NCBI RefSeq assembly: GCF_019703835.1
Contig: NZ_AP023054.1
Location: 248,001-312,000, forward strand
Reading direction: 5' to 3'
Length of the DNA: 64,000 nucleotides
Origin: Thaumasiovibrio subtropicus
GTDB lineage: Bacteria > Pseudomonadota > Gammaproteobacteria > Enterobacterales > Vibrionaceae
The translations under genes and the position numbers were made by a program. The notes under the pieces were generated by a model. It had not been told where the DNA came from and ran no database searches. It worked only from the letters and a program-made list of their open reading frames with translations. Shown in pieces: positions 55,778 to 64,000 of this stretch. Numbering within the stretch: the first letter of the stretch is position 1; each line of letters starts with the position of its first letter.

Positions 55778-58345
55778 TTATTGGTCCGCTGCTAGCTTAA
55801 CGGCTCGACGACGTTGATTCCATGCTAATACACCTAAGAGTAGTAGGGTTGGAACAAAAACCCACTCTTTCATTGGTCTATCTGTTGGTAAACTGACTTC
55901 AACAATCTCCCAATCAAAATCGATGCCTGCGGCTTCTGCAGGACTGCCAAACTCGATCATATCGACAAGCGTACGGCCATCATTTTCGATCAGCATCAGG
56001 CCTGTAGAGGCAACACGATCTTCCGCGGTAACGGCGTCTTCATCGAAAGGCAGTAGTACGTGTTTACTGATGATATCGCCTTCAAGGTTTTCACCGCGCA
56101 CTTGTAACTCCAGTGGGGCACCAATAGGTAGCTCACCCGCGACCTCGGTGATTTCACTCCCCGCGAGCAAAATTTTGGGCTCGTAGATTTTGTCCCACCA
56201 GTAACCCGGGCGGAGCAGAGAGAAGGTGATTAAAAGTAGCAGTACGACTTCCCACCACTTGGTCTTAGTGAACCACCACCCCTGCGTCGCAGCCGAGAAG
56301 GTGAGCATGGCTGTTGTCGCCGAGATAACGGTGAGCGCAAGGTGCCATGCCGAGTCGATGTTCATCATCAGCAGCTGTGTGTTGAAGATGAACATAAAGG
56401 GCAATATGGCGGTACGGATATCGTAGGTGAAACCTTGGATACCGGTACGGATTGGATCCGACTTGGCGATGGCAGCAGCAGCAAACGCAGCTAAACCAAC
56501 GGGCGGTGTATCGTCGGCAAGAATACCGAAGTAGAACACAAAAAGGTGCACCGCGATCAATGGAATGATCAGGCCATTTTGTGCGCCAAGCGTCACAATC
56601 ACGGGGGCCATCAAGGTGGAGACCACGATGTAGTTAGCGGTTGTTGGTAGACCCATACCCAAGATCAAACTAATGATCGCCGTAAAGATCAGCATCAGCA
56701 TGATGTTACCGCCAGAGATGAACTCAACGAAGTCGGTCATGACTAAGCCAATACCGGTCAGGGTAACTACGCCGACAACTGTACCAGCGGCGGCCGTTGC
56801 AACACCGATACCGATCATGTTTCGGCCACCCGTCACAAGGCTACCTGCAAGATCATCGATGCCTTTACGAACCGCTTCAGACAAGGTGTGTTTTTGACTG
56901 AAGAAGGACAGTAATGGGTGCTGCGTTAACAGGACGAAAATCATGAACACCGTCGCCCAGAATGCCGAAAGCCCAGGTGAGAAACGTTCAACGGTCAAAC
57001 ACCAGACAAGCACGACGATTGGCAGCAAGAAGTGCAAACCTGACTTGAGGGTTGGCCCCGGAGGAGGAACTTCAGTTAAAGATTCGGTTGGCGCTTCAGC
57101 GATGTCTTGGTAGCCAGCTGCGATTTTCACAAGCGCGACATAAACCACCAGTAGCAATACTGCAATGATCGGCGTCGCGGCAGCACCAAAGACATCTTTC
57201 GTCCAGCCAATGCCGTAATAAACAGCACCACTTATCACGACAAGACCAAGAATCGTACCCACAAAGGAGAGTAGGCTTTGCGCTAAGGTCGGTTTGTAAC
57301 GACGCGGTAAGCCTGTCATTCCCGCTTTACAGGCTTCGAGATGCACAATGTAGAGCAGGGCGATGTAGGAGATGAGTGCCGGTAACAAGGCTGCACGGAT
57401 AACTTCGACGTAGGAGATGCCTACATACTCAACCATCAAGAATGCCGCAGCACCCATGATAGGAGGCGTTAACTGGCCATTGGTAGAAGCTGCCACTTCG
57501 ACCGCACCGGCTTTGGTGCCCGGGAAGCCCACTTTCTTCATCAATGGAATCGTGAACGTACCTGTTGTCACAACGTTTGCGATAGATGAACCAGATACCA
57601 GCCCAGATAAGCCAGAGGCAACAACCGCCGCTTTTGCTGGACCGCCACGCATGTGTCCAAGTAGCGAGAAGGCGACTTTGATGAAGTAAGCGCCAGCGCC
57701 TGCTTTTTCTAACATCGCCCCAAAGAGCACGAATAAAAAGACGAACGAGGTTGAGACTCCTAGTGCAACGCCAAACACCCCTTCCGTGGTGAGCCACAAG
57801 TGTGACATCGCTTTGTTCAAGCTTGCGCCTTTATGCGCGATGACATCGGGCATATGTGGGCCGCCGAAGGTGTAGAGCAGGAACACCAATGCCACCACCA
57901 TCAATGGTGGGCCTAAGGCACGGCGGGTAGCTTCGAGTAGAAGCACCATTCCTGTCACTGCGATAACGATATCAAAACTGGTTGGGGCACCAGAACGACC
58001 CGCTAGTGATTCGTAGAATAGGTAGATATAAGCCGCCGAGAAGCTCCCTGCCAGCGCCAGAATCCAATCCTGAAAAGGAATGTAATCACGCGGTGAGCGA
58101 GAGAGTGCCGGGTAGGCCGTAAAAGCGAGGAAAATGGCAAATGCCAAGTGAATGGCCCTTGCTTCCGTATCGTTTAGTACACCAAATCGAAAAATGAAAG
58201 GTAGTGGTGAGGCGTACCAGAGTTGGAATAAAGACCAACACAAAGGCACAAGCCATAAAATACGGCCTGCAATACCACTAGGATTTCGTGCACCGGAATC
58301 TGCCTGTGCGACCATATCCTGTACGTCAGGAGTTGTTTTTGCCAT
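55778..58345 (-). CDS. TRAP transporter fused 4TM/12TM permease (DctQM type)
   Basis: This 855-residue membrane protein fuses the small (DctQ) and large (DctM) TRAP subunits, with about sixteen or more helices. Typical DctM motifs are GLVSGSSIANVVTTGTFTIP, AAASTNGQLTPPIMGAAAFLM-like sequence and MGLPTTANYIV. The C-terminal part (about 700-855, DUF3394-like) holds a PDZ-like segment (IEFGSPAEAAGIDFDWEI) and a final helix. It should import a carboxylate-type solute with the Na+ gradient, fed by the TAXI protein. Substrate unknown. Confidence 0.9.
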   Translation of the reverse strand: MAKTTPDVQDMVAQADSGARNPSGIAGRILWLVPLCWSLFQLWYASPLPFIFRFGVLNDTEARAIHLAFAIFLAFTAYPALSRSPRDYIPFQDWILALAGSFSAAYIYLFYESLAGRSGAPTSFDIVIAVTGMVLLLEATRRALGPPLMVVALVFLLYTFGGPHMPDVIAHKGASLNKAMSHLWLTTEGVFGVALGVSTSFVFLFVLFGAMLEKAGAGAYFIKVAFSLLGHMRGGPAKAAVVASGLSGLVSGSSIANVVTTGTFTIPLMKKVGFPGTKAGAVEVAASTNGQLTPPIMGAAAFLMVEYVGISYVEVIRAALLPALISYIALLYIVHLEACKAGMTGLPRRYKPTLAQSLLSFVGTILGLVVISGAVYYGIGWTKDVFGAAATPIIAVLLLVVYVALVKIAAGYQDIAEAPTESLTEVPPPGPTLKSGLHFLLPIVVLVWCLTVERFSPGLSAFWATVFMIFVLLTQHPLLSFFSQKHTLSEAVRKGIDDLAGSLVTGGRNMIGIGVATAAAGTVVGVVTLTGIGLVMTDFVEFISGGNIMLMLIFTAIISLILGMGLPTTANYIVVSTLMAPVIVTLGAQNGLIIPLIAVHLFVFYFGILADDTPPVGLAAFAAAAIAKSDPIRTGIQGFTYDIRTAILPFMFIFNTQLLMMNIDSAWHLALTVISATTAMLTFSAATQGWWFTKTKWWEVVLLLLITFSLLRPGYWWDKIYEPKILLAGSEITEVAGELPIGAPLELQVRGENLEGDIISKHVLLPFDEDAVTAEDRVASTGLMLIENDGRTLVDMIEFGSPAEAAGIDFDWEIVEVSLPTDRPMKEWVFVPTLLLLGVLAWNQRRRAVKLAADQ

Positions 58346-58393
58346 AGAACATCCTTGGAATGATGGAAATGAGATGTCTGCGGTCTAAATATC

Positions 58394-58413
58394 AAAGGGG
58401 CCGAAGCCCCTTT
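58394..58413 (-). other. Intercistronic hairpin between TAXI gene and TRAP permease
   Basis: AAAGGGGC and GCCCCTTT flank a four-base loop (TTCG on the minus strand) 24 bases past the TAXI stop, without a strong T run. It could terminate partly, so that the binding protein is made in excess of the permease. Confidence 0.6.
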
Positions 58414-58436
58414 AATCATAGCCGTTTTAAGCTTAT

Positions 58437-59399
58437 TTACAGCAGACCAATTTCTTTGTAGTACTTCACCGCACCCGGGTGAAGAGGGATGGATAGGCCA
58501 TCACTAACCATATTTTCTTTTTTCAGGTTAGCAAAGGCTGGGTGGAGGCGTCGGAAGGTGTCAAAACTTTCAAAGACAGATTTCACAACCTGATACACCG
58601 TCTCTTCACTGAGATCAGATGTAGTGACGAGTGTTGCAGCAACGCCAAAACTGTTTACGTCAGAATCAGTACCACGGTACATGCCGCCTGGAATAGTACT
58701 CATTGCGTAATAGGGGGTGTCTTCTACGATTTTGGTGATCGCAGGGTGTTCAGCTGAAATTAACTTGGCATCACAAGAGGTTGTTGCCTCTTTGATGGCA
58801 CCATTTGGGTGGCCAACCACATACACATAGGCATCAATTTTGTTGTCACACAGCGCTTGTGAGCGTTCAGAGCCTTTTAGCTCTGAGGTCAGTTTAAAGT
58901 CTGACGTTTCCCACCCAAGCGCGTTCATGACCATGCTCATCGTGGCGCGGTCACCGGAACCTGGGTTACCGATATTGACGCGTTTCCCTTTCAAGTCTTC
59001 GAGCTTATCAATGCCAGCATCGCTGCGCGCAATGATGTTAAACGGTTCGGTGTGGAGAGAGAATACTGCTCGCAGATTTGGATTAGGGCCCTGCTCTTGG
59101 AACTTACTGGTGCCATGGAAGCCGTGATACTGCCAGTCAGATTGTACGATGCCGAAATCAAGCTCCTTCGAGCGGATGGTATTGACGTTGTAAATGGAGC
59201 CACCTGTTGATTCGACAGAGCAGCGAATGGAGTGTGATTTACGGTCTTTGTTAATGAGGCGGCAAATCGCACCACCCGTTGGATAATACACACCAGTGAC
59301 AGAGCCAGTACCGATAGTAATGAACTCTTGGCTACTCCATGCCGGTGAACTCGCGAAGGCCGCGGTGAGGAAGGCGGTCGCTTTGATGATGTTGTTCAT
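58437..59399 (-). CDS. TAXI-family TRAP transporter solute-binding protein
   Basis: This 320-residue periplasmic protein has a signal peptide (about 1-22, ending AWS) and the TAXI motif FITIGTGSVTGVYYPTGGAICR. The segments LDFGIVQSDWQY and KRVNIGNPGSGDRATMSMVM are typical. It is the first gene of the TRAP operon and delivers solute to the fused permease. TAXI proteins often bind glutamate, 2-oxoglutarate or similar; the ligand here cannot be told. Confidence 0.92.
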   Translation of the reverse strand: MNNIIKATAFLTAAFASSPAWSSQEFITIGTGSVTGVYYPTGGAICRLINKDRKSHSIRCSVESTGGSIYNVNTIRSKELDFGIVQSDWQYHGFHGTSKFQEQGPNPNLRAVFSLHTEPFNIIARSDAGIDKLEDLKGKRVNIGNPGSGDRATMSMVMNALGWETSDFKLTSELKGSERSQALCDNKIDAYVYVVGHPNGAIKEATTSCDAKLISAEHPAITKIVEDTPYYAMSTIPGGMYRGTDSDVNSFGVAATLVTTSDLSEETVYQVVKSVFESFDTFRRLHPAFANLKKENMVSDGLSIPLHPGAVKYYKEIGLL

Positions 59400-59611
59400 G
59401 GGATTCCTTATTATGCGTTTGATGTTGTATTTGAATGCGTCGGATGGATTGAGAAGACATCTCCGATATTAAAAAACGGTTAAATTTTACCTGTGTGTAA
59501 CAGAAAGGGAAGAGTAAAATATTATTTAGTTACGTATTAATAGTATTTTTTTGATGTTTTTGTGAGCAAAGGCGGGGAGAAACATCTATTTTCGACTGAA
59601 ATGCGAGCAAC

Positions 59612-59639
59612 AAAAAAGGCAAGGTGGTATGCCTTGCCT
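59612..59639 (-). terminator. Terminator of argR
   Basis: On the minus strand AGGCAAGG-CATACCA-CCTTGCCT is followed by six Ts, 34 bases beyond the argR stop. Confidence 0.9.
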
Positions 59640-59672
59640 GTATGTCTTACCCATTATTGGGTTAGGAAGCAT

Positions 59673-60143
59673 TTAGCCGCTGAATTCAAAAAGCTCGCAA
59701 ACTGAGTCATAGAGCTCTTTAGTGGTCATCTCCTGAGTCGGCGTGATAAAGATGGTGTCATCGCCAGCAACGGCGCCCAAGATGCCCTCTGCTTTACCCA
59801 GTGAATCAAGTAAGCGGGCAATTAACTGTGCTGCACCAGGGCCAGTATGAATCACCACCAAGGCATTGTTGTAACCAATGTCCATCACGAGCTCGCGGAG
59901 CGAACTCGACGTCGTGGGCACACCGAGCTCAACGGGCAGGCAGTAGACCATCTCCATTTTCGCGTTTCGAGTACGCACAGCACCAAACTTGGTTAACATG
60001 CGTGAGACTTTGGACTGGTTAATATTCTCAAAGCCCTGGCCTTTCAGCGCTTCAACAATCTCACCTTGGGAGCTGAATTTTTCTTCTTTCAGAATCGCTT
60101 TAAACGCTTTGATCAAGCGTTCTTGTTTATCGGCACTTCGCAT
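59673..60143 (-). CDS. argR: Arginine repressor ArgR
   Basis: This 156-residue hexameric regulator has an N-terminal winged helix (about 1-75, with [26 protein letters not shown]) and a C-terminal arginine-binding oligomerisation domain ([12 protein letters not shown]). Length equals E. coli ArgR. It represses arginine biosynthesis genes when bound to L-arginine. It is divergent from mdh, as in E. coli. Confidence 0.97.
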   Translation of the reverse strand: MRSADKQERLIKAFKAILKEEKFSSQGEIVEALKGQGFENINQSKVSRMLTKFGAVRTRNAKMEMVYCLPVELGVPTTSSSLRELVMDIGYNNALVVIHTGPGAAQLIARLLDSLGKAEGILGAVAGDDTIFITPTQEMTTKELYDSVCELFEFSG

Positions 60144-60624
60144 ATCTATTACTTTTTCTTATTCGATAACTGTTGTGGATATTGTGGCACATAGTGACTG
60201 AAACAGGCAATGTGATTCATCAGACAGAATAGGACATATATGTTTACACAACTCTACCTGCTGGACAGTCAAACAGCATGTTAAAGGTGTTTGTTGAAGC
60301 TTCGACATTCAATGATTTTGCATGTTAATCCATATATCGGTATGAATAACTTGCTGGATTTCGTGACAAATAATCAACATCTTCCTTAGAAACTTTAATG
60401 GGGGAGTATGGCGGATTGAGGAAAAAATGTACCGATGAATAGCGATTTTTGAGACCTCGATAAAGGTTGTTGTGACACGGCTTGTTACAAGTTTGTAGCA
60501 CGTATATTATCCACCATGCGTAAGGTCGCAAAGCCGGAGCTGTCTGATTGTATTTACAATAGGCTTGCTATACGGTCTAACCAAAGATAGAAATCGTGAA
60601 ACGTCTGAATTAAGGAGAATGAAC
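60144..60624. other. Divergent argR-mdh control region
   Basis: This 481-base spacer carries the mdh promoter described separately. I found no ARG box that I would trust, although TATGAATAAC near 60341 is a half-site-like sequence. No credible gene lies in it. Confidence 0.5.
60482..60510 (+). promoter_or_regulatory. Probable mdh promoter
   Basis: TTGTTA (60482-60487), a 17-base spacer and TATTAT (60505-60510) lie 114 bases before mdh. Confidence 0.6.
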
Positions 60625-61560
60625 ATGAAAGTTGCTGTTATAGGCGCTGCAGGTGGTATTGGCCAGGCATTGGCTCTGTTGTTGAAAAATCAACTACCAG
60701 CGGGCTCAGACCTAGCGCTATACGACATCGCTCCAGTTACACCTGGCGTCGCTGTTGATCTTAGCCATATCCCAACCCCTGTTTCGATTAAAGGTTTCAG
60801 TGGTGAAGATCCGACGCCTGCATTAGAAGGTGCGGATGTTGTCCTCATTTCTGCGGGTGTTGCGCGTAAGCCTGGTATGGATCGCGCAGACTTGTTCAAT
60901 GTGAATGCCGGTATCGTGAAGTCGCTTGCTGAAAAAATTGCAGTAACTTGTCCAAAAGCGATTGTAGGTATTATCACTAACCCAGTGAACACTACTGTTG
61001 CTATCGCCGCTGACGTGCTGAAAAAAGCAGGTGTATATGATAAGCGTCGCCTATTTGGTGTGACGACACTGGATGTTATTCGTTCTGAAACTTTCGTTGC
61101 CGAATTAAAAGGTAAGAGCCCACTAGACGTAAGCGTGCCAGTCATTGGCGGCCACTCGGGTGTGACTATCTTGCCGTTACTTTCTCAAGTAGAAGGTGTT
61201 GAGTTTACACAAGAAGAGATCGAAGCGTTGACACCTCGCATTCAAAACGCGGGTACCGAAGTGGTTGAAGCGAAAGCGGGTGGTGGTTCTGCAACCCTGT
61301 CTATGGGTCAAGCAGCATGCCGTTTTGGTCTTTCTGTTGTAAGAGCACTGCAAGGTGAGTCAAACGTTGTTGAGTGTGCGTATGTTGAAGGTGATGGTCA
61401 ACATGCTCGTTTCTTCGCGCAGCCTGTACTGTTAGGTAAAGAAGGCGTGGAAGAAGTATTGAGCTACGGTGAGCTTAGCGGTTTCGAGCAAGCAGCACTT
61501 GAAGGTATGCTTGACACACTACAAGGCGATATTGCTAAGGGTGAAGAGTTCGCGAAGTAA
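60625..61560 (+). CDS. mdh: Malate dehydrogenase (NAD)
   Basis: The ATG at 60625 (after taaggag) gives 311 residues ([14 protein letters not shown]), one fewer than E. coli. An in-frame start at 60565 would add 20 unrelated residues and is rejected. The dinucleotide-binding GAAGGIGQ, the substrate arginines in [19 protein letters not shown], and the catalytic His in [12 protein letters not shown] are present. It interconverts malate and oxaloacetate in the TCA cycle. Its terminator has been hit by an insertion sequence. Confidence 0.97.
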   Translation: MKVAVIGAAGGIGQALALLLKNQLPAGSDLALYDIAPVTPGVAVDLSHIPTPVSIKGFSGEDPTPALEGADVVLISAGVARKPGMDRADLFNVNAGIVKSLAEKIAVTCPKAIVGIITNPVNTTVAIAADVLKKAGVYDKRRLFGVTTLDVIRSETFVAELKGKSPLDVSVPVIGGHSGVTILPLLSQVEGVEFTQEEIEALTPRIQNAGTEVVEAKAGGGSATLSMGQAACRFGLSVVRALQGESNVVECAYVEGDGQHARFFAQPVLLGKEGVEEVLSYGELSGFEQAALEGMLDTLQGDIAKGEEFAK

Positions 61561-61582
61561 GCGACATCATCTGAAAAGAGAA

Positions 61583-61600
61583 AAGCGGCCTAGGCCGCTT
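61583..61600 (+). repeat. Left copy of the duplicated palindromic target (mdh terminator stem)
   Basis: The perfect palindrome AAGCGGCCTAGGCCGCTT lies 22 bases after the mdh stop but is not followed by a T run. The identical 18 bases recur at 63191-63208 with the T run. Together they look like a target duplication around the insertion sequence. Confidence 0.8.
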
Positions 61601-63190
61601 CAGACTGCTGACAAAGGTCTAGCTTTCGAGCTAGACCTTTGATCTAATAGGGGTATCGAAATATGGACACTCCGTTATGCTTCAAGAGCCTACTCCGCAA
61701 CAATACGAACTGGAAATGGTGACGATGGAACAGTTAGTTCCTAAAAACCATTTAGTGCGTAAAATCGATAATGCTATCGACTTCGAATTCATTCGAGATG
61801 AAGTCGCTCATCTTTACTGTAAAGATAATGGACGCCCACCTGTTGACCCTGTCCACCTCTTCAAAATCATCTTACTTGGCTACATCTTTGGCATAAAAAG
61901 TGAGCGTCAGCTCGTCAAAGAGATTGAAGTGAATGTCGCTTACCGTTGGTTCTTGCGGATGTCATTAACAGAGAAAGTCATTCACGCTTCTACTCTCAGC
62001 CAGAACCGCATTCGTCGCTTTAATGGCACGGATGTATTCGAACGTATTTTTATCAATATCGTAGAGCAAGCCATGTCGAAAGGCTTGGTCGCGGGTCAAG
62101 AGCTCTTTACGGACAGTACTCATCTCAAAGCGAACGCCAACAAGAATAAACACACCAATAAAGTCACGGCGGTTCGTGCCAGTACCTATCTTGATATGCT
62201 GGATGAAGACGTCGCTTTAGACCGAGAAAAAGCAGGTAAGAAGCCACTTAAGGCTCGGGAGTCAGAGCCAAAAACAAAGAATACTAAAACCAGCACCACT
62301 GACCCAGAGAGTGGCTTCATGACTCGTGATAATAAGCCTCAAGGCTTCTTTTATCTCGACCATCGAACCGTTGATGGTCAACACGGAATTATTCTCGATA
62401 CCTACACCACCGCGGGTAACATCAATGACTCACAGCCTTACGTTCAACGCTTAGATTACACGCTTGCCACATTCCAATTGAACCCGATAGCTGTTGGACT
62501 GGATGCGGGCTACTTTACTGCTCCAGTGGCGGAGTCACTTGAACGTCGAGCTATTCTTGGCGTGTTCGGTTATCGACGTCCATCTAGAACGAAAAATACG
62601 TTCAAAAGAAACACTTTACTTACGATGCGCAAAGAGACAGCTACCAATGTCCGAATGGTCAGGAGTTGCTTTATAAAACTACCTCACGCGATGCGTATCG
62701 AGAATACCACTCAGCCCCAAAGAATGTGCGCTCTGTCCAATGAGGGATGACTGTACTCAAAGCAGAAATATGAAGAAAGTGATTACACGGCATATCTATA
62801 GTGACGCAGTAGAGAGGGCAAACCAAATGCGGCTCTCTTCCTACGGCAAGAAGACTTATAGACGTCGAAGTGAAACAGTAGAACGTAGCTTTGCAGACGC
62901 TAAGCAACATCACGGTCATCGTTATGCTCGCTTCCGCGGTCTAGCCAATGTGCAAATGCAATGTTGGTTGGCAGCGGCAGCCCAAAACATCAAGAAGATA
63001 GCGCTGGTGATGAACTATCTCCGAAAAATAGGCTTAAACATGGCAGAAATGAGGCAAATACTTGCTTCTGTATGCCTATGTAATGAACGGAAACTTCTGC
63101 GCACGACATAGCAAAAAATATCGCGATCGCGACCTACGGTCGCTTCCAAAAAAGAACCCCGCTTAAAAAGCGGGGTTCGTCATCAATCTG
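61601..63190 (+). mobile_element. IS1182-like insertion sequence, about 1590 bp
   Basis: The element lies between two copies of an 18-base palindrome. Its ends are imperfect inverted repeats: CAGACTGCTGAC on the left and, read inward from the right, CAGATTGATGAC (10 of 12). Each end is followed by a strong hairpin: 61614-61641 (AAAGGTCTAGC...GCTAGACCTTT) and about 63153-63178 (AACCCCGCTT...AAGCGGGGTT). The encoded transposase is of IS1182 type but frameshifted. Boundaries are deduced by eye from the duplication. Confidence 0.8.
61677..63111 (+). pseudogene. IS1182-family transposase, disrupted by two frameshifts
   Basis: The first frame (61677 to about 62605) encodes the N-terminal part (EMVTMEQLVPKNHLVRKID) and two catalytic Asp regions (LFTDSTHLKANANK and AVGLDAGYFTAP). 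Near 62605, in the run TTCAAAAGAAAC, the reading must shift to continue KHFTYDAQRDSYQCPNGQE. Near 62738 it must shift again, to MRDDCTQSRNMKKV and the C-terminal Glu region (RSETVERSFADAKQHHGHRY). Both shifts look like single-base losses. The protein should be inactive unless these are sequencing errors. Confidence 0.85.
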
Positions 63191-63216
63191 AAGCGGCCTA
63201 GGCCGCTTTTTTTTAT
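63191..63216. terminator. Right copy of the palindrome with T run (original mdh terminator)
   Basis: AAGCGGCCTAGGCCGCTT runs into a further T-rich stretch. It is the intact half of the original terminator and now follows the insertion sequence. It ends 3 to 10 bases before the stop of the convergent 63-residue gene. Confidence 0.85.
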
Positions 63217-63218
63217 TT

Positions 63219-63410
63219 CTAGTAATACTTATCGCAGCCAAGGTGAAGTTGTGGTTCGATAAGGATCTCTTCTTCTTGTAGGATCATTTGTTGATGATCT
63301 TGGCATCGTTCAACCAGAATGGTGTTGTTGTCGCTATCGATGTCGATAATATCGGCCAGACCATGGGTTGAGTCGATACGGCTGCCTTTGTGTAAGTCTG
63401 CTACTTTCAT
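63219..63410 (-). CDS. Hypothetical protein, 63 residues
   Basis: The ATG at 63410 follows a good Shine-Dalgarno (caggagcacccg) and gives MKVADLHKGSRIDSTHGLAD, then IIDIDSDNNTILVERCQDHQQ. An in-frame ATG at 63470 would add 20 residues without a better ribosome site. The protein is small, acidic and apparently beta-rich, with no signal or membrane segment. I do not recognise a family. It lies 78 bases downstream of ispB in the same orientation. Confidence 0.6.
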   Translation of the reverse strand: MKVADLHKGSRIDSTHGLADIIDIDSDNNTILVERCQDHQQMILQEEEILIEPQLHLGCDKYY

Positions 63411-63488
63411 CGGGTGCTCCTGCTGTGTTTTGGCCCTTATGCTTACGTAATAAGAGCCACAACAGGGCAATTGGGTTTGATGGGCGTT

Positions 63489-64000
63489 CTATTTACTGCG
63501 ATTAACCGCAAGACCCGCTAACGCGATGAGTGCAGTCTTGTATTCTGACTCTGGAATGATGGCAATCGCATCAATGGCTTTTTGCGCTTCTTCTTCTGCG
63601 CGTTGACGGGTGTAATCGAGTGAACCGACTTCGTGCATACACGAGAGGATAGGCGCTAAGAGATCGCGTCCATCCCCTTTCTCGATCGCAGAGCGGATCA
63701 TTGCCGCTTGCGTTTGATTACCATGCTGCATAGCGTGAAGTAGGGGAAGGGTTGGTTTTCCTTCGGCTAGATCATCACCGGCATTTTTCCCCATCTCATC
63801 CGCTGAGGCGGTATAGTCGAGTAGGTCATCGATCAACTGAAAGGCAGTACCCAGATAGCGGCCGTAATCTTGCATTGCCGTCTCTGTCGATTCATCTGCG
63901 TCAGTTAAGATGGCGCCAATTTGCGTCGCTGCTTCAAAGAGACGCGCGGTTTTCGAGTAGATGACTTGCATGTAGTTTTCTTCGGTGACGTTCGCATCAT
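63489..64000 (-). CDS. ispB: Octaprenyl diphosphate synthase IspB (partial, 5' end outside window)
   Basis: The minus-strand frame is open to the right edge; the visible 170 residues are the C-terminal half. It reads through NVTEENYMQVIYSKTARLFEAA, as in E. coli IspB, so the Met at 63971 is internal. The second Asp-rich motif DDLLDY, which binds Mg-diphosphate, is present in FQLIDDLLDYTASADEMGKN. The enzyme makes the side chain of ubiquinone and menaquinone. Confidence 0.95.
   Translation of the reverse strand, partial: DANVTEENYMQVIYSKTARLFEAATQIGAILTDADESTETAMQDYGRYLGTAFQLIDDLLDYTASADEMGKNAGDDLAEGKPTLPLLHAMQHGNQTQAAMIRSAIEKGDGRDLLAPILSCMHEVGSLDYTRQRAEEEAQKAIDAIAIIPESEYKTALIALAGLAVNRSK

Noticed and set aside
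60300..60531. Minus-strand 68-codon frame in the argR-mdh spacer
   Set aside because: No convincing ribosome site, and it overlaps the mdh promoter region.

Overview
The window looks like a housekeeping segment of a gammaproteobacterial chromosome, most probably from the family Vibrionaceae. Supporting evidence: the tusDCB-str-S10-spc-alpha ribosomal block, a single tRNA-Glu in the 16S-23S spacer, a 16S gene of Vibrionaceae type, a zrg-type zinc uptake operon (described in Vibrio cholerae), and the ytfJ-ytfK-msrA-tamA-tamB-ytfP-ppa-fbp-mpl neighbourhood. I cannot settle the genus from sequence reading alone.

Layout. 1-3.8 kb: the N-terminal part of a WD40-like lipoprotein (minus strand), fkpA, a YheO-family regulator overlapping tusD, then tusC and tusB. 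3.8-8.4 kb: str operon (rpsL, rpsG, fusA, tuf). 8.5-9.4 kb: bfd and bfr. 9.4-23.4 kb: S10, spc and alpha operons in canonical order, including the short rpmD and rpmJ genes, with promoters ahead of rpsJ, rplN and rpsM and an S4-type leader before rpsM. 23.4-29.5 kb: a 17-copy heptamer repeat, two rrn promoters, then 16S, tRNA-Glu, 23S, 5S, tRNA-Thr and a second 5S. 29.5-34.5 kb: metA-metH behind three MetJ-type boxes. 34.5-35.7 kb: a TIGR03899-like gene and a possible 26-residue membrane peptide. 35.7-39.3 kb: a five-gene minus-strand zinc operon behind a good Zur box. 39.3-52.0 kb: envelope and metabolism genes (ytfJ, ytfK, msrA, tamA, tamB, ytfP, ppa, fbp, mpl, ubiX and a TIM-barrel isomerase). 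52.1-55.2 kb: a copper/thiol scs-like locus. 55.2-59.4 kb: a TAXI-type TRAP transporter operon ending in a universal stress protein. 59.6-61.6 kb: divergent argR and mdh. 61.6-63.2 kb: an IS1182-like element inserted at the mdh terminator, with a twice-frameshifted transposase. 63.2-64 kb: a small unknown gene and the 3' part of ispB.

Most of the window is ordinary core genome. The parts that deserve a second look are the Zur-controlled zrg operon with its variable His repeat, the transposon that duplicated a palindromic terminator, the twin 5S genes with compensatory stem changes, the heptamer tract before the rRNA operon, and the 26-codon membrane ORF. I found no convincing new defence system, CRISPR array or prophage.
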